Translations under genes and position numbers: made by a program
In this document: piece after piece, positions 54,778 to 64,000 of the stretch
How the letters are laid out: each line of letters begins with the position of its first letter
Numbering within the stretch: the first letter of the stretch is position 1
From: Bacteroidaceae bacterium
Lineage (GTDB): Bacteria > Bacteroidota > Bacteroidia > Bacteroidales > Bacteroidaceae
DNA length: 64,000 bases
Assembly (NCBI GenBank): GCA_017622495.1
Contig: JAGAQY010000031.1
Location: 1-64,000, forward strand
Direction of reading: 5' to 3'
The notes under the pieces: model-generated
The model's input: only the letters and a program-made list of their open reading frames with translations
The model's database searches: none
What the model was told of the DNA's origin: nothing

Positions 54778-56256
54778 TTATACGAATGATTTCCATCGCT
54801 CGTAGGCCTCGGCTGTAGCCTCAACCTCATCGGCACACGGCTCTACCACTGCCAACTTCTGCAACGAGGCAAATGCCTCGGTATGGTCCTTATAGATACC
54901 GGCACCGATACCGGCTCCCTTGGCCGCACCTACCGAGCCGTCGGTATCGTAGAGTTCGATAGTGGCACCGGTGACATTGGCCAGTGTATGGCGGAAGAGC
55001 GGACTGAGGAACATATTGGCATGTCCGGCATGTATCTTTGATACCTCCATGCCCATCTGCTCCATCACCTCTATACCATATTTAAAGGAGAAGACAATAC
55101 CCTCCTGGGCAGCACGCAAGAGATGGGCACGGGTGTGGGTATTGAAGTTGACACCATGGATGCTGCAGCCAGGAGCACGATTCTCAAGCACGCGCTCGGC
55201 GCCATTACCGAATGGCAGGATGCTCACACCGGCAGCACCGATGGGTGCCGAGGCGGCTATATCATTCATCTCGGCATAAGAGACACCGCCGGGCAGCACA
55301 TTGCGGCGAATCCAGGAATTGAGGATACCTGTGCCGTTGATGCAGAGCAATACGCCAAGGCGAGTCTGCAAGTCGGTATGGTTGACATGGGCAAAGGTAT
55401 TGACACGCGACTTGGGGTCATAGTTGACATTGCCCAATACACCATACACCACACCCGAAGTGCCGGCCGTAGAGGCTATCTCACCCGGATTGAACACGCC
55501 CAATGACAAGGCATTGTTGGGTTGGTCGCCAGCACGATAGGTCACAGGTATGCCTGCAGCCAATCCCAACTGAGCCGCTGCAGATGCGGTGAGCTCGCCC
55601 TGAGGTGCAAATGTGGGGCGTATGGAAGGTATCAATGACTTGTCGAAACCATAGTAACCCATCACATCGTCCGATAGGCATCCCTCAAGGAAATCCCAGA
55701 ACATACCCTCGGAAAGGCCCGACACGGTAGTGCATGCCTCGCCCGTAAGACGCAAAGCGATATAATCGCCAGGGAGCATAATCTTGTCAATCTGCGCAAA
55801 GAGTGCAGGCTCGTGCTCCTTGACCCACGCCAACTTGGAAGCGGTAAAGTTTCCCGGAGAATTGAGCAGATGGCTCAAACAACGCTCCTCACCTATGGTC
55901 TCGAAAGCACGCTGGCCATAGGGCACGGCACGTGAGTCGCACCAGATGATGGAGGGACGCAGAGGAGCACCGTTCTTGTCGACACACACCAGTCCATGCA
56001 TCTGATAAGAGATACCAATGGCAGCCACATCACTACCATGGGCACCTGAGGCTGTCATCACATCAGATGTAGCCTCACACAAATATTGCCACCAACTGTT
56101 GGGGTCCTGCTCGGCCCATCCGGGCTGCTGAGCCATGATGGGGGCTTCGCTCTTGGGATAAAAGGCCGATGCCACACATCGCCCGCTCTCGGCCTCGACG
56201 AGACTGGCCTTCACTGACGAACTGCCGATATCGTAACCTATCAAATACTTTTTCAT
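54778..56256 (-). CDS. xylB: xylulokinase
   Basis: 492-residue FGGY-type kinase that phosphorylates D-xylulose. MKKYLIGYDIGSSSVKASLV is the phosphate loop; AIGISYQMHGLVCVD carries the substrate motif of xylulokinases, with WCDSRA and MLPGDYIALRLTG downstream, and the second domain shows AGTSGVVYG and LRAAQEGIVFSFKYGIE. The gene begins its own transcript after a promoter-like box and the terminator hairpin of the fucO-like gene. Confidence 0.96.
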   Translation of the reverse strand: MKKYLIGYDIGSSSVKASLVEAESGRCVASAFYPKSEAPIMAQQPGWAEQDPNSWWQYLCEATSDVMTASGAHGSDVAAIGISYQMHGLVCVDKNGAPLRPSIIWCDSRAVPYGQRAFETIGEERCLSHLLNSPGNFTASKLAWVKEHEPALFAQIDKIMLPGDYIALRLTGEACTTVSGLSEGMFWDFLEGCLSDDVMGYYGFDKSLIPSIRPTFAPQGELTASAAAQLGLAAGIPVTYRAGDQPNNALSLGVFNPGEIASTAGTSGVVYGVLGNVNYDPKSRVNTFAHVNHTDLQTRLGVLLCINGTGILNSWIRRNVLPGGVSYAEMNDIAASAPIGAAGVSILPFGNGAERVLENRAPGCSIHGVNFNTHTRAHLLRAAQEGIVFSFKYGIEVMEQMGMEVSKIHAGHANMFLSPLFRHTLANVTGATIELYDTDGSVGAAKGAGIGAGIYKDHTEAFASLQKLAVVEPCADEVEATAEAYERWKSFV

Positions 56257-56329
56257 AGCGCTGTATTTTTATAACATGTATTACCTATGGACTGATACGC
56301 TTATGCGGCGATAAATCAGTCTACATGCG

Positions 56330-56337
56330 CAAAAATA
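56330..56337 (-). promoter_or_regulatory. -7 box of xylB
   Basis: The reverse strand reads TATTTTTG, 74 bp before the start codon; a possible TTTG lies 22 bp upstream. Confidence 0.4.
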
Positions 56338-56416
56338 ACAAATAATAGCCTACCAATAGCAAAAAAACAACAAAAGTTTCGCTCTACACAACATTTACAA
56401 AACCATTTAATACAAA

Positions 56417-56446
56417 CGGTGCCCGACTTTTATGAGTCGGGCACCG
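56417..56446 (-). terminator. terminator of the fucO-like gene
   Basis: CGGTGCCCGACT at 56417-56428 pairs exactly with AGTCGGGCACCG at 56435-56446, a 12-bp stem. Confidence 0.8.
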
Positions 56447-56467
56447 ATATTGGTTGATATTATTTGT

Positions 56468-57622
56468 TTAAAGCACCTTTTTATACAAAGCAATGATATC
56501 CTCCTTGGTCACTTCGCGCGGATTGCCCGGTGTGCACACATCGGTGATAGCCTGCTCGGCAAGTGCGGGAATATCCTCTTCCTTGATACCAATCTCGGTC
56601 AGGTGTTGGGGAATGCCAACCTCGATAGCAAGGTCGCGCACAGCCTTGCATGCAGCATCGGCAGCCTCCTCCTTGCTCATGCCTTCACGATAAGCACCCA
56701 TAGCCTTGGCTATCTCTACATACTTGTCGAGACATACGGGAGCATTGAACTCCATAATCGTGGGAAGCAACATGGCATTAGCTACACCATGAGGAATATC
56801 GAAGAGTGAACCCATAGGATGGGCCATACCATGAACCACACCAAGGCCCACATTAGAGAAGGCCATACCGGCAATATACTGGGCTACGGCCATACCGTTG
56901 CGGCCCACAGGATTGGTAGGCTCAAAGACGGCTGTACGCAGGTACTTGTTGATCATACGGATAGCCTCGATCTCAAACATATCGGACATTTCCCAAGCGC
57001 CCTTGGTGATATAGCCCTCAATGGCATGAGTCAGTGCATCAAGACCAGTAGCAGCTGTAGTGCCCTTAGGCAATGAGTACATGAGCTCGGCATCCACGAT
57101 AGAGCAGCAGGGGATATCGTTGGGGTCTACACATACCATCTTTTTCTGTTTCTCCTCATCGATGATGACGTAGTTAATGGTAGTCTCGGCTGCTGTGCCA
57201 GCTGTGGTAGGCAGAGCGATGATGGGCACACTCTTACGCTTGGTAGGAGCCACACCCTCAAGAGATACTACATCGGCAAACTCTGGATTATTGATGATGA
57301 TACCGATACCCTTGGCTGTGTCCATAGCAGAACCTCCACCTATAGCCACCAGACAGTCGGCACCAGATTGCTTGAATGCCTCTACACCCATCTGTACGTT
57401 GGTTACAGTAGGATTGGGCTTCACCTCGCTATAGATCTCGTAAGGGATGGCAGCCTCATCGAGCACATCGCTCACCATCTTGGCAACACCGTATTGGATG
57501 AGCCCCTTGTCTGTTACAATCATAGCTTTCTTGAAACCTAAGCGAGCAATCACACCAGGAAGCTCCTTGCGAGCACCAGGACCGAAGTATGACACTTCGT
57601 TGAGAATAAAACGATTTACCAT
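56468..57622 (-). CDS. fucO: iron-containing alcohol dehydrogenase, lactaldehyde reductase-like
   Basis: 384 residues of the group III dehydrogenase family. N-terminal domain MVNRFILNEVSYFGPGARKELP and the NAD-binding stretch AIGGGSAMDTAKGIGI; C-terminal metal site DALTHAIEGY and GMAHPMGSLFDIPHGVANAMLLP, with the Asp and three His that hold the iron. Close to FucO, which reduces L-lactaldehyde to 1,2-propanediol, but substrate cannot be proved from sequence. It has its own promoter and terminator, so it is not strictly part of the xylose operon. Confidence 0.85.
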   Translation of the reverse strand: MVNRFILNEVSYFGPGARKELPGVIARLGFKKAMIVTDKGLIQYGVAKMVSDVLDEAAIPYEIYSEVKPNPTVTNVQMGVEAFKQSGADCLVAIGGGSAMDTAKGIGIIINNPEFADVVSLEGVAPTKRKSVPIIALPTTAGTAAETTINYVIIDEEKQKKMVCVDPNDIPCCSIVDAELMYSLPKGTTAATGLDALTHAIEGYITKGAWEMSDMFEIEAIRMINKYLRTAVFEPTNPVGRNGMAVAQYIAGMAFSNVGLGVVHGMAHPMGSLFDIPHGVANAMLLPTIMEFNAPVCLDKYVEIAKAMGAYREGMSKEEAADAACKAVRDLAIEVGIPQHLTEIGIKEEDIPALAEQAITDVCTPGNPREVTKEDIIALYKKVL

Positions 57623-57670
57623 TGTGTTTTTTCTTTTAGTTAGTATTACGGATTAACTGAGTTGTGAGAA

Positions 57671-57701
57671 CAAAAGTAAACTTTATCAGCGAGAAATCAA
57701 A
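57671..57701 (-). promoter_or_regulatory. promoter of the fucO-like gene
   Basis: The reverse strand reads TTTG (57698-57701), a 19-bp spacer and TACTTTTG (57671-57678). Confidence 0.7.
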
Positions 57702-57717
57702 GCATACAGGCAAAAAA

Positions 57718-57746
57718 GATAGGCAAGCTACAACGGCTTGCCTATC
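57718..57746 (-). terminator. terminator of the SusC/SusD operon
   Basis: GATAGGCAAGC at 57718-57728 and GCTTGCCTATC at 57736-57746 form an exact 11-bp stem 22 bp after the SusD stop, with an A run before it (T run on the reverse strand). Confidence 0.85.
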
Positions 57747-57767
57747 TTAAGTATCGAAAGTATGTGA

Positions 57768-59627
57768 TTAGTCACGGTTTATAAACCAATTGTCAGGTGT
57801 AGACAGGCGGTTGAAGAGCTCTTCGTTGCGAGGATGAGTATCTCCCTTACGGCGAGCAACCTTATCGGCCAAATAAGCGGGGTCGTTGCGACGGATAGCT
57901 ATACGCATAAGGTCGGCAAAACGGCTTCCCTCGAAGGCTGTCTCGAGTGCAAACTCATCGATGATAAGGTCCTCAACTTTCTCCACGAGATAGTTCTTGG
58001 GATAAATGTTCATGATAAGTGTATCGGGACTCTCCTTATCCTTCTTACGGTCGGGATTGCGCCATTCCTCTACAGGATACATACCATATTCGCCCTCATC
58101 CTCAGAATGATAAGTAGTGATATACACGATAGTATCACCCACAACACCTGTAGATGCCTCATAATAGGTACCATTCACGAGATAGTAGGTCAACGTAGGC
58201 TCTACACTTGATGCCTTGAACTCAGAATAGTCGGGCAACACATACTCATCGTTCAGAGCGACCTCACCGGAGCCACGGGCATGGATACCCTTGTCTGATG
58301 TGTTTTCTGCTGTAGGAATGTATAGTCCGTCGAATACGCCGTCGACAATGGATATGCGCTCTACTCCCTCTTTAAGGATAGTGAATGCCAGTTCAGATTC
58401 GCCAACACGATTGAGAGCCTCGGCCAGACGGAGGTACACATTACCTACGGTATAGACAGGAAGGCTATAGTTGGCTGAATACTTGGAATTCACCAAGTAC
58501 TTGCTCTCCACATCGACAAGATACCATTCATCTTCCTGAGGACGGTTGGGGCTATAAGAGCCATCTGTCCACTTCTCCGTGCCATAGTCACGGTATGCAC
58601 GCACGTCGCCGCATGACAGATGGCGAATAATCGTACCCTGCTTAAATGCATAGTCCTGACTCTCGGCCAACTCTTTCCATGCATACGAAGGAGATATGGG
58701 ACGCTTGCCCTCATTGTAATCGGTAGCACTGAAGATGTTGTTGAGATTGGTGGTGGTACCATGCAGCTTGCTGTCAGACATGGGGATAACGGTAATATTC
58801 TCGTCTGTTGACATCGTAGTGATGAATCCAGTGACATCGCCAGTCTGAGCGCTGATACCACCTACCTGAATACCATTACCCGCAGTACCGAGCTGGTTGA
58901 GATAAAGATACTCGGCATAATAACGGGCAGCATTGGCATAATCCTGCTTCCACAAGTACATATCACCCATAAGCAGACGCACGGGGAAGAACATGGTCTC
59001 AGACTCGATCTTATTGATCACGCCATAATTGGGCAATTCGGTATTGACGTAAGGAAGGAGGTCATCGATGAAGTAATCGCACACATCCTCAAATGTATAG
59101 TAAGGATAGTCCTTCTCTGAATCGGCAACAGAGAGGATAGGCTCAGTGATGAAGGGCACCGACTTGTAGATGAGTGTCATCTGCAGATAGGTCCATGCAC
59201 GTATGGCCTTGACAGCAGCATACTCATACAACAGCACGGGCTGATTGGAAACGAGCACAGTGGTATCTACCTTGGAAAGGAAGTAGTTGCAGTTGTTTAT
59301 CACTGAATAATAATCCCTATAGCTGTAATACTTATTTGAGGGAGATACATTGTAATTGATGATCTCGCGCAAATCATTCTCTGTATTTACACTCTCGTCA
59401 ACGAGGTCGCCACGGAGCTCACCAAAGAGAATGGTCTGATCGGCGATTCCCTGCAGTTTGGCCAAGATACCGACTACAGAATACAAACTGTCGGCAGGTG
59501 AATCCAGTTCGTGATTGTTCTCATACTGCACCGAAGACGATGTCAGGTCAAACATATCTTCACATGCCGTGAAGACACTCATGACAGAGCACAACGCTAA
59601 AGCATAGAATATTGATTTTCTTTTCAT
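57768..59627 (-). CDS. SusD/RagB family outer-membrane lipoprotein
   Basis: 619 residues. Signal peptide ends in the lipobox VFTAC (Cys about 21), so it is anchored on the outer membrane. The N-terminal segment LFGELRGDLVDESVNTENDLREI and the TPR-like AAVKAIRAWTYLQMTLIYKSVPFITEPI are typical of SusD. The C-terminal end has YLVEKVEDLIIDEFALETAFEGSRFADLMRIAIRRN, the RagB helix pair. It caps the SusC transporter encoded 15 bp upstream. Longer than many SusD proteins. Its ligand cannot be read from sequence. Confidence 0.93.
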   Translation of the reverse strand: MKRKSIFYALALCSVMSVFTACEDMFDLTSSSVQYENNHELDSPADSLYSVVGILAKLQGIADQTILFGELRGDLVDESVNTENDLREIINYNVSPSNKYYSYRDYYSVINNCNYFLSKVDTTVLVSNQPVLLYEYAAVKAIRAWTYLQMTLIYKSVPFITEPILSVADSEKDYPYYTFEDVCDYFIDDLLPYVNTELPNYGVINKIESETMFFPVRLLMGDMYLWKQDYANAARYYAEYLYLNQLGTAGNGIQVGGISAQTGDVTGFITTMSTDENITVIPMSDSKLHGTTTNLNNIFSATDYNEGKRPISPSYAWKELAESQDYAFKQGTIIRHLSCGDVRAYRDYGTEKWTDGSYSPNRPQEDEWYLVDVESKYLVNSKYSANYSLPVYTVGNVYLRLAEALNRVGESELAFTILKEGVERISIVDGVFDGLYIPTAENTSDKGIHARGSGEVALNDEYVLPDYSEFKASSVEPTLTYYLVNGTYYEASTGVVGDTIVYITTYHSEDEGEYGMYPVEEWRNPDRKKDKESPDTLIMNIYPKNYLVEKVEDLIIDEFALETAFEGSRFADLMRIAIRRNDPAYLADKVARRKGDTHPRNEELFNRLSTPDNWFINRD

Positions 59628-59642
59628 GATTCGTTCGTTTTT

Positions 59643-62600
59643 TTAGAGGTTAATCTTAATACCCATCAACACACTACGTCCCTGTGCTGTGAGGCCGCGG
59701 TCAATACCCTGATACAGTACAGAGTTACCAGCCCATACCTCAGGATCACTTCCGAGATAGTTGGTGAGTGTAAAGAGATTATTGGCAGTAGCCCATACGG
59801 TGAGGCCCTGCAACCAAACAGAGTTTACAGGAAGCTCGTAGCTGAGTGTCACACTGCGGAGTCGGAGATATGAGCCATCCTCAATCCAGCGGTCAGAGAA
59901 GCGTGAGTTACCCATCGGGTCACCAAAGGTAGCCTTAGGAATATCGGTGTGATGTCCCTCAGCAATCCAACGGCGGTTGAGCGCTGTGGTCTGATTGAAG
60001 AACTGTGAACCACTCTCAAGCTGTGAACGCTGATAGTTGTAGATGTCATTGCCGAATGAATAGTTGAAATTCATGTTAAGGCTCAAACGCTTGTATGACA
60101 AATTCGAATACAGGTTACCATATACATCGGGGTTGGGATTACCGATAACGACCATATCCTTTTCGTTGATAATACCATCCTGCACATGATCAACAAACTT
60201 CATGTCACCAGCTGCAAACGGAGTAACCTCGCCAGTGGTAGACACTAAGGTAAGGCCTGCTTCCTCGGCCTCTTGCTGAGTAGCATACACGCCGTCTGTC
60301 TCATAACCATAGAATACGCCAGCAGCACGACCTACAGAGGTCAGCACGTTTGCACCATATATAGTAGTGGTATAGTCGCCGTCAGGGAGTGCAGTAATCT
60401 TATTCTTATAGGCTGTAGCATTGGCTCCAAGCTCCCACTTCCAGTTCTTGCGGTTGAGGAGTTTGAAACGAACACCGAAATCAAGGCCGATATTCTCCAA
60501 AGAACCATCGTTTGACCAATAATAACCCTCACCTGTAATCTCGGGAAGTGACTTCAATGTGAGCAAATTATTGGTGTAGCTCTTGAAGAAGTTCAATGAG
60601 AATGCAAGGATATTGTTATACTCTGTCAAGTCCAAGCCTACACGAAGACGATGGGTAGTCTCCCACTGAATGCCTGTATTACCGATATTATTCAACACCA
60701 GACCAACCGAGTTATTCATGAATCGGGTAGCGCTCAAACTTGTACGCGATGCCGTGATAGCCACATCATCGTTACCTGACACGTCATAACCTGCACTGAG
60801 CTTCAAGCTATTGATGCCCAATGCCTCACGATTGAAGAAATCCTCTGAAGAGAGCAACCATGCGGTCTGGATAGATGGGAACAATCCCCAATGCACACCG
60901 GCCAACTTGAGGCCAGCCTCAACATCTCTACCAAAACGTGATGAGGTCTCCATAGACAGACCACCCTGCACGAAGTACTTATACTTGTAGTTGTAATCGG
61001 CATTGGCATAATAGGCAAACGAGCGCCATGTCTCATCCACACCACTCACATCACTGAAGTTCAACGAGCCAGACACGTTAGGAGTCTTGTCATTACCCGT
61101 ATTGTGTCCCTCCTGAAGAGCTGACACATAATGGTCATTGGTGTAACGGAATCCGCCAATGAGGTTGAGGTAATGTGCCTTGTTGCGATAGGTCCAGTCT
61201 ACCTTTGTATCACTGAACAGCGACTCCTGCTTGGCATTAAAGGCCGACGCACGGTTCTGCGACGTACCTACTCCATCAATATAGAAGTCGGGAGTACCTG
61301 TCATAGGAACAAATGCACGTTGGTTATTATTCGACAATGCATAGTAGAACAAGGTGGTAGCATAAAGATTGCTATTGAAATCGTAACGCGGAGCAATAGA
61401 GATATTAAACATGCTATACTCCAGGCGGTTCTTGTTCTTGGCATCGCCATACTGATTGATTGCAACGGGGTTGGCCCAAGAGGTATTGAGTCCGAAGCCT
61501 TCTGCAAAGTCATCGGCAGGCGAAAGGAACGAAGTCACCTCACCATTCTCATCCTGACGATAGGGATTAAGGAAAGGAGCCTTGATCAATGCCAGGAAGT
61601 TGGGCGACAGGATAGTCTCTGCCTCAAAGTCCTCTATGACACCATCATCACGCAGATTACGGGTATTATAATTGTATGCTACGTCGAAGCGTGTGCTCAA
61701 ATCACCTATCAGCTTAATGTCAGTATTGAAGCGTAGATTGATGCGGCTGAAATTGTTATAATCCAAGGTACTGGCAGCATTGGCATATCCCAATGAGAGG
61801 TTATAGTCGGCTACCTCGTCACCTCCTTGAACGCTGATATTATAGTTTTGAGTGAGTGCTTCACGATATACGTATTCATCCCAATCTGTCTCATTATGAT
61901 ACATGTGATAATAGTAATAATCGGGATCATCATTCAAGAACTTAAACTTGGAGAGCTCGGTATCAGTACTACCAATCAACTCTGAAGCATACATACGATA
62001 CTGACTTGCATTCATCATAGAAGGACGATCGGGCATAAACTCTACACCAGCCATAACATTGGCTTCGATACGTGTAGCCATGCTTGTGCTTCGCTTGGTA
62101 TCAATGATGATTACACCGTTAGCACCCTTTGTACCATACAAAGCAGTGGCATTCTTCAGCACTGTGACCTTATCAATATCATTCACATTGATAGATGAGA
62201 GCACATTATTGAAATGTCCCTCATGCAAGGCATCGCGGCTATACTGCTGATCCAAGAATACACCATCCAAAATGATGAGCGGCTGAGCATTGGCATTCAG
62301 CGAGTTGAGACCACCAATAAACATGGCAGAACCCATAGCAGGAGTACCACTACGAGTAATCGAGCGCAAATCGCCACCAAAACGTGAGCCAATCTCCTGA
62401 TCTACGGAGAGAGCTGTGCTCAATGAGAAATCCTCTGTCTGGGATACATCAGTAACCTGAACCTTGGATGTAAAGTCTTGAGCGAAACGCTCAGAGTGCA
62501 TGAACACCTCTTGCGCCTTATCACTCACCGCCATCTGCACCAGATTGTAGCCAGGAGCTGTGAGGTCAAGCAGAGTCACATATTCAGGAACATTCAATGT

Positions 62601-62840
62601 ATAGCTACCCGACTCGTTGGTCATCACTGAATACTTGGAATTACCATGAGCAGCAATACGGACACCAGCCAAAGGAGTACGAGTAGCAGCATCATAAGCA
62701 ACACCACTGACAGTAACCATCTGTTCGGTCTGTTCGGCTTTGTCTTCAGGCATAGCTGCATATGCAGCAGGAGATGTCAGCAACATGCTGCCTAATGCCA
62801 AACCACACAATATAAGTTGTATATGATTCATCTTTTTCAT
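59643..62840 (-). CDS. SusC/RagA family TonB-linked transporter
   Basis: 1065-residue outer-membrane transporter. Signal peptide to about residue 29, then a carboxypeptidase-regulatory-like beta domain (GVAYDAATRTPLAGVRIAAHG, SYTLNVPEY), a plug (about 115-255; RFGGDLRSITRSGTPAMGS, PLIILDGVFLDQQY, INVNDIDKVTVLKNATALYGTKGANGVIIIDTK) and a 22-strand barrel ending VLMGIKINL. The plug has VDQEIGSRFGGDLRS rather than the usual GRVAGV. It imports oligosaccharides with SusD, using TonB energy. It is preceded 6 bp upstream by a FAS1 protein gene. Confidence 0.95.
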   Translation of the reverse strand: MKKMNHIQLILCGLALGSMLLTSPAAYAAMPEDKAEQTEQMVTVSGVAYDAATRTPLAGVRIAAHGNSKYSVMTNESGSYTLNVPEYVTLLDLTAPGYNLVQMAVSDKAQEVFMHSERFAQDFTSKVQVTDVSQTEDFSLSTALSVDQEIGSRFGGDLRSITRSGTPAMGSAMFIGGLNSLNANAQPLIILDGVFLDQQYSRDALHEGHFNNVLSSINVNDIDKVTVLKNATALYGTKGANGVIIIDTKRSTSMATRIEANVMAGVEFMPDRPSMMNASQYRMYASELIGSTDTELSKFKFLNDDPDYYYYHMYHNETDWDEYVYREALTQNYNISVQGGDEVADYNLSLGYANAASTLDYNNFSRINLRFNTDIKLIGDLSTRFDVAYNYNTRNLRDDGVIEDFEAETILSPNFLALIKAPFLNPYRQDENGEVTSFLSPADDFAEGFGLNTSWANPVAINQYGDAKNKNRLEYSMFNISIAPRYDFNSNLYATTLFYYALSNNNQRAFVPMTGTPDFYIDGVGTSQNRASAFNAKQESLFSDTKVDWTYRNKAHYLNLIGGFRYTNDHYVSALQEGHNTGNDKTPNVSGSLNFSDVSGVDETWRSFAYYANADYNYKYKYFVQGGLSMETSSRFGRDVEAGLKLAGVHWGLFPSIQTAWLLSSEDFFNREALGINSLKLSAGYDVSGNDDVAITASRTSLSATRFMNNSVGLVLNNIGNTGIQWETTHRLRVGLDLTEYNNILAFSLNFFKSYTNNLLTLKSLPEITGEGYYWSNDGSLENIGLDFGVRFKLLNRKNWKWELGANATAYKNKITALPDGDYTTTIYGANVLTSVGRAAGVFYGYETDGVYATQQEAEEAGLTLVSTTGEVTPFAAGDMKFVDHVQDGIINEKDMVVIGNPNPDVYGNLYSNLSYKRLSLNMNFNYSFGNDIYNYQRSQLESGSQFFNQTTALNRRWIAEGHHTDIPKATFGDPMGNSRFSDRWIEDGSYLRLRSVTLSYELPVNSVWLQGLTVWATANNLFTLTNYLGSDPEVWAGNSVLYQGIDRGLTAQGRSVLMGIKINL

Positions 62841-62846
62841 AATCTA

Positions 62847-64000
62847 TCAGTTTTTTGCAGGTTCAAGAATTACGCAGTCAATCAAGAACGTACGAGATTT
62901 AGTTTTTTCTCCAGATTTGCCGGCAAACCTCAAATTCAATTTTGTGGATGCAACTTCATCAGCATATGTTGAAACAGGGAAGGTGATAGAACCGACGTTC
63001 ACCGTATCAATACGAGTAGGATCAACCATTACAGAATCCTTGGCTGCAACCAGATGAACAGTTTCCGTCTTACTACCGCCCTCGTTAAGATAAGACATGT
63101 CCACTCTAATGTAATTGGGCTGACATTGTTTTGCCACACTCTTGTCGGTAGCTAAATGCTGAGGCAAGAAAACAATCTTGACATCATACGTGGCTGCCAA
63201 CGTGTTCCAAATATTGAAATCAACTTCTGTAGCAGAACTTGAACTCTTGGGTACAAGTTCCAGATATGATCTATTGGATACTTTATAATACAAGGAATCT
63301 GTCACCTCAAGATTTCTACTATACTCTACTGTGGTGCTCTCCTTTGACTTATGCGTATTGATATACTCAGCCTCAATCTTCAACTTACTATGCCATGAAT
63401 CCCAAGGAGCATGACGCAATGAGTCTACAACAAAGACATTACCATTGCTACATACCACACCATCATTGATCGAGCTATAATCCGACAATATGTAATCGAA
63501 AGGATTATAGAACACATTTTCTGAAGTAGAAATCAATGAATCCTCCACCGAACGCTGCACGGTATGACTGAAGATCAAGTCATTGATAATACCTCTCTTT
63601 GTATACAGATCCTGCAAAGAATCACGGAACTCCTTCTTCTTATTATATACATAGTAAGGAGCCAAACGCTCATAAGCAGCATCCCAAGCCTCATTGGTAG
63701 GTATAATCATGGTATAGGTGCTGTCCTCATCGTTCAATTGACCTAAAAGATAATGGAGCTCGTTGTATGTCACCGTTACCGAATCCACATAGGTCTGAAG
63801 GCCATCTACAATGGGGCCCTTCACACTGGCATTCTCATCCAGTTCCACTTCATCGAACGAGTACATGAACTCACGAATCTTACTGAAGTCGTCACTCGTG
63901 GTCAGATACTCCCAAATATTGAAGAAGAAGGGCACCTGACTATTCAGTACATGCAATACACCATTCTTGGCAATAATATTGGTCTCGACCAAAGGAGCAT
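62847..64000 (-). CDS. fasciclin (FAS1) domain protein, cut by the window end
   Basis: The frame is open to the end of the window, so the true start lies beyond 64000 and this is the C-terminal 380 or so residues. TNIIAKNGVLHVLNSQV is the end of one FAS1 domain; a second follows (about 65-190; FNIWEYLTTSDDFSKI, STYTMIIPTNEAWDAAYERLAPYY, DLIFSHTV, CSNGNVFVVDSL). The last 170 residues are a beta sandwich with a shape like carbohydrate-binding domains. It is first of the SusC/SusD operon within view. FAS1 lipoproteins often accompany SusC/SusD pairs, probably as surface glycan-binding partners. Confidence 0.8.
   Translation of the reverse strand, partial: APLVETNIIAKNGVLHVLNSQVPFFFNIWEYLTTSDDFSKIREFMYSFDEVELDENASVKGPIVDGLQTYVDSVTVTYNELHYLLGQLNDEDSTYTMIIPTNEAWDAAYERLAPYYVYNKKKEFRDSLQDLYTKRGIINDLIFSHTVQRSVEDSLISTSENVFYNPFDYILSDYSSINDGVVCSNGNVFVVDSLRHAPWDSWHSKLKIEAEYINTHKSKESTTVEYSRNLEVTDSLYYKVSNRSYLELVPKSSSSATEVDFNIWNTLAATYDVKIVFLPQHLATDKSVAKQCQPNYIRVDMSYLNEGGSKTETVHLVAAKDSVMVDPTRIDTVNVGSITFPVSTYADEVASTKLNLRFAGKSGEKTKSRTFLIDCVILEPAKN

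Overview
The window is from a Bacteroidales chromosome, most likely Prevotella or a close relative. The signs are a SusC/SusD pair, a 1297-residue hybrid two-component regulator, C-terminal domains that look like type IX secretion signals, an S46 dipeptidyl peptidase, and many promoters of the Bacteroidetes type (TTTG, about 19 bp, TAnnTTTG). This is inferred from gene content; no 16S gene is present.

Layout. 0.3-1.6 kb: two small secreted proteins. 1.6-3.07 kb: a repeat-rich stretch without genes. 3.07-5.8 kb: housekeeping genes (ispE, a Na+/Ca2+ exchanger, a YccF protein, tRNA-Arg). 6-22 kb: a xylan/arabinoxylan cluster read leftward, with a CE6-CE1 double esterase, a doubled GH43-CBM6 protein, a second CE1-like esterase, a GH43 enzyme, a large carbohydrate-binding protein cut by an in-frame TAG, and the regulator. 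22.4-27.5 kb: fmt, a GH20 hexosaminidase and a C69 dipeptidase. 27.9-32.7 kb: an accessory block (NERD, two small secreted proteins, HNH, XRE-like HTH, RhuM-Fic/Doc). 33.8-43.6 kb: surface polysaccharide genes (M23 peptidase, flippase, three glycosyltransferases, an FdtA-like/acyltransferase fusion and an FdtB-like aminotransferase), with three tRNA genes among them. 43.7-48.4 kb: DPP7-like peptidase and a GH2 lipoprotein. 48.7-52.6 kb: an ECF sigma locus with a frameshifted sigma gene and two genes behind nearly identical ECF-type promoters. 53.4-57.6 kb: xylA, xylB and a fucO-like dehydrogenase. 57.8-64 kb: SusD, SusC and a FAS1 protein that runs off the window.

The genes fit plant cell-wall use: esterases and GH43 enzymes strip acetyl, feruloyl and arabinosyl groups and release xylose under the regulator, and XylA/XylB carry xylose into the pentose phosphate pathway. 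The xylan cluster has no SusC/SusD pair of its own; the only pair here lies about 40 kb away next to the xylose genes.

The least expected content is repetitive DNA: (a) two copies of a composite element bounded by hairpins with a CAGTGTCCGCCA stem; (b) inverted repeats with a CTCACACAGATCTCAC arm; (c) repeats carrying promoter-like TATCTTTG ends; (d) a 4 x 22 bp array of palindromes; and (e) three short, mostly inverted-repeat inserts that sit in frame inside polysaccharide genes without breaking them, similar in kind to the palindromic elements known inside Rickettsia genes.
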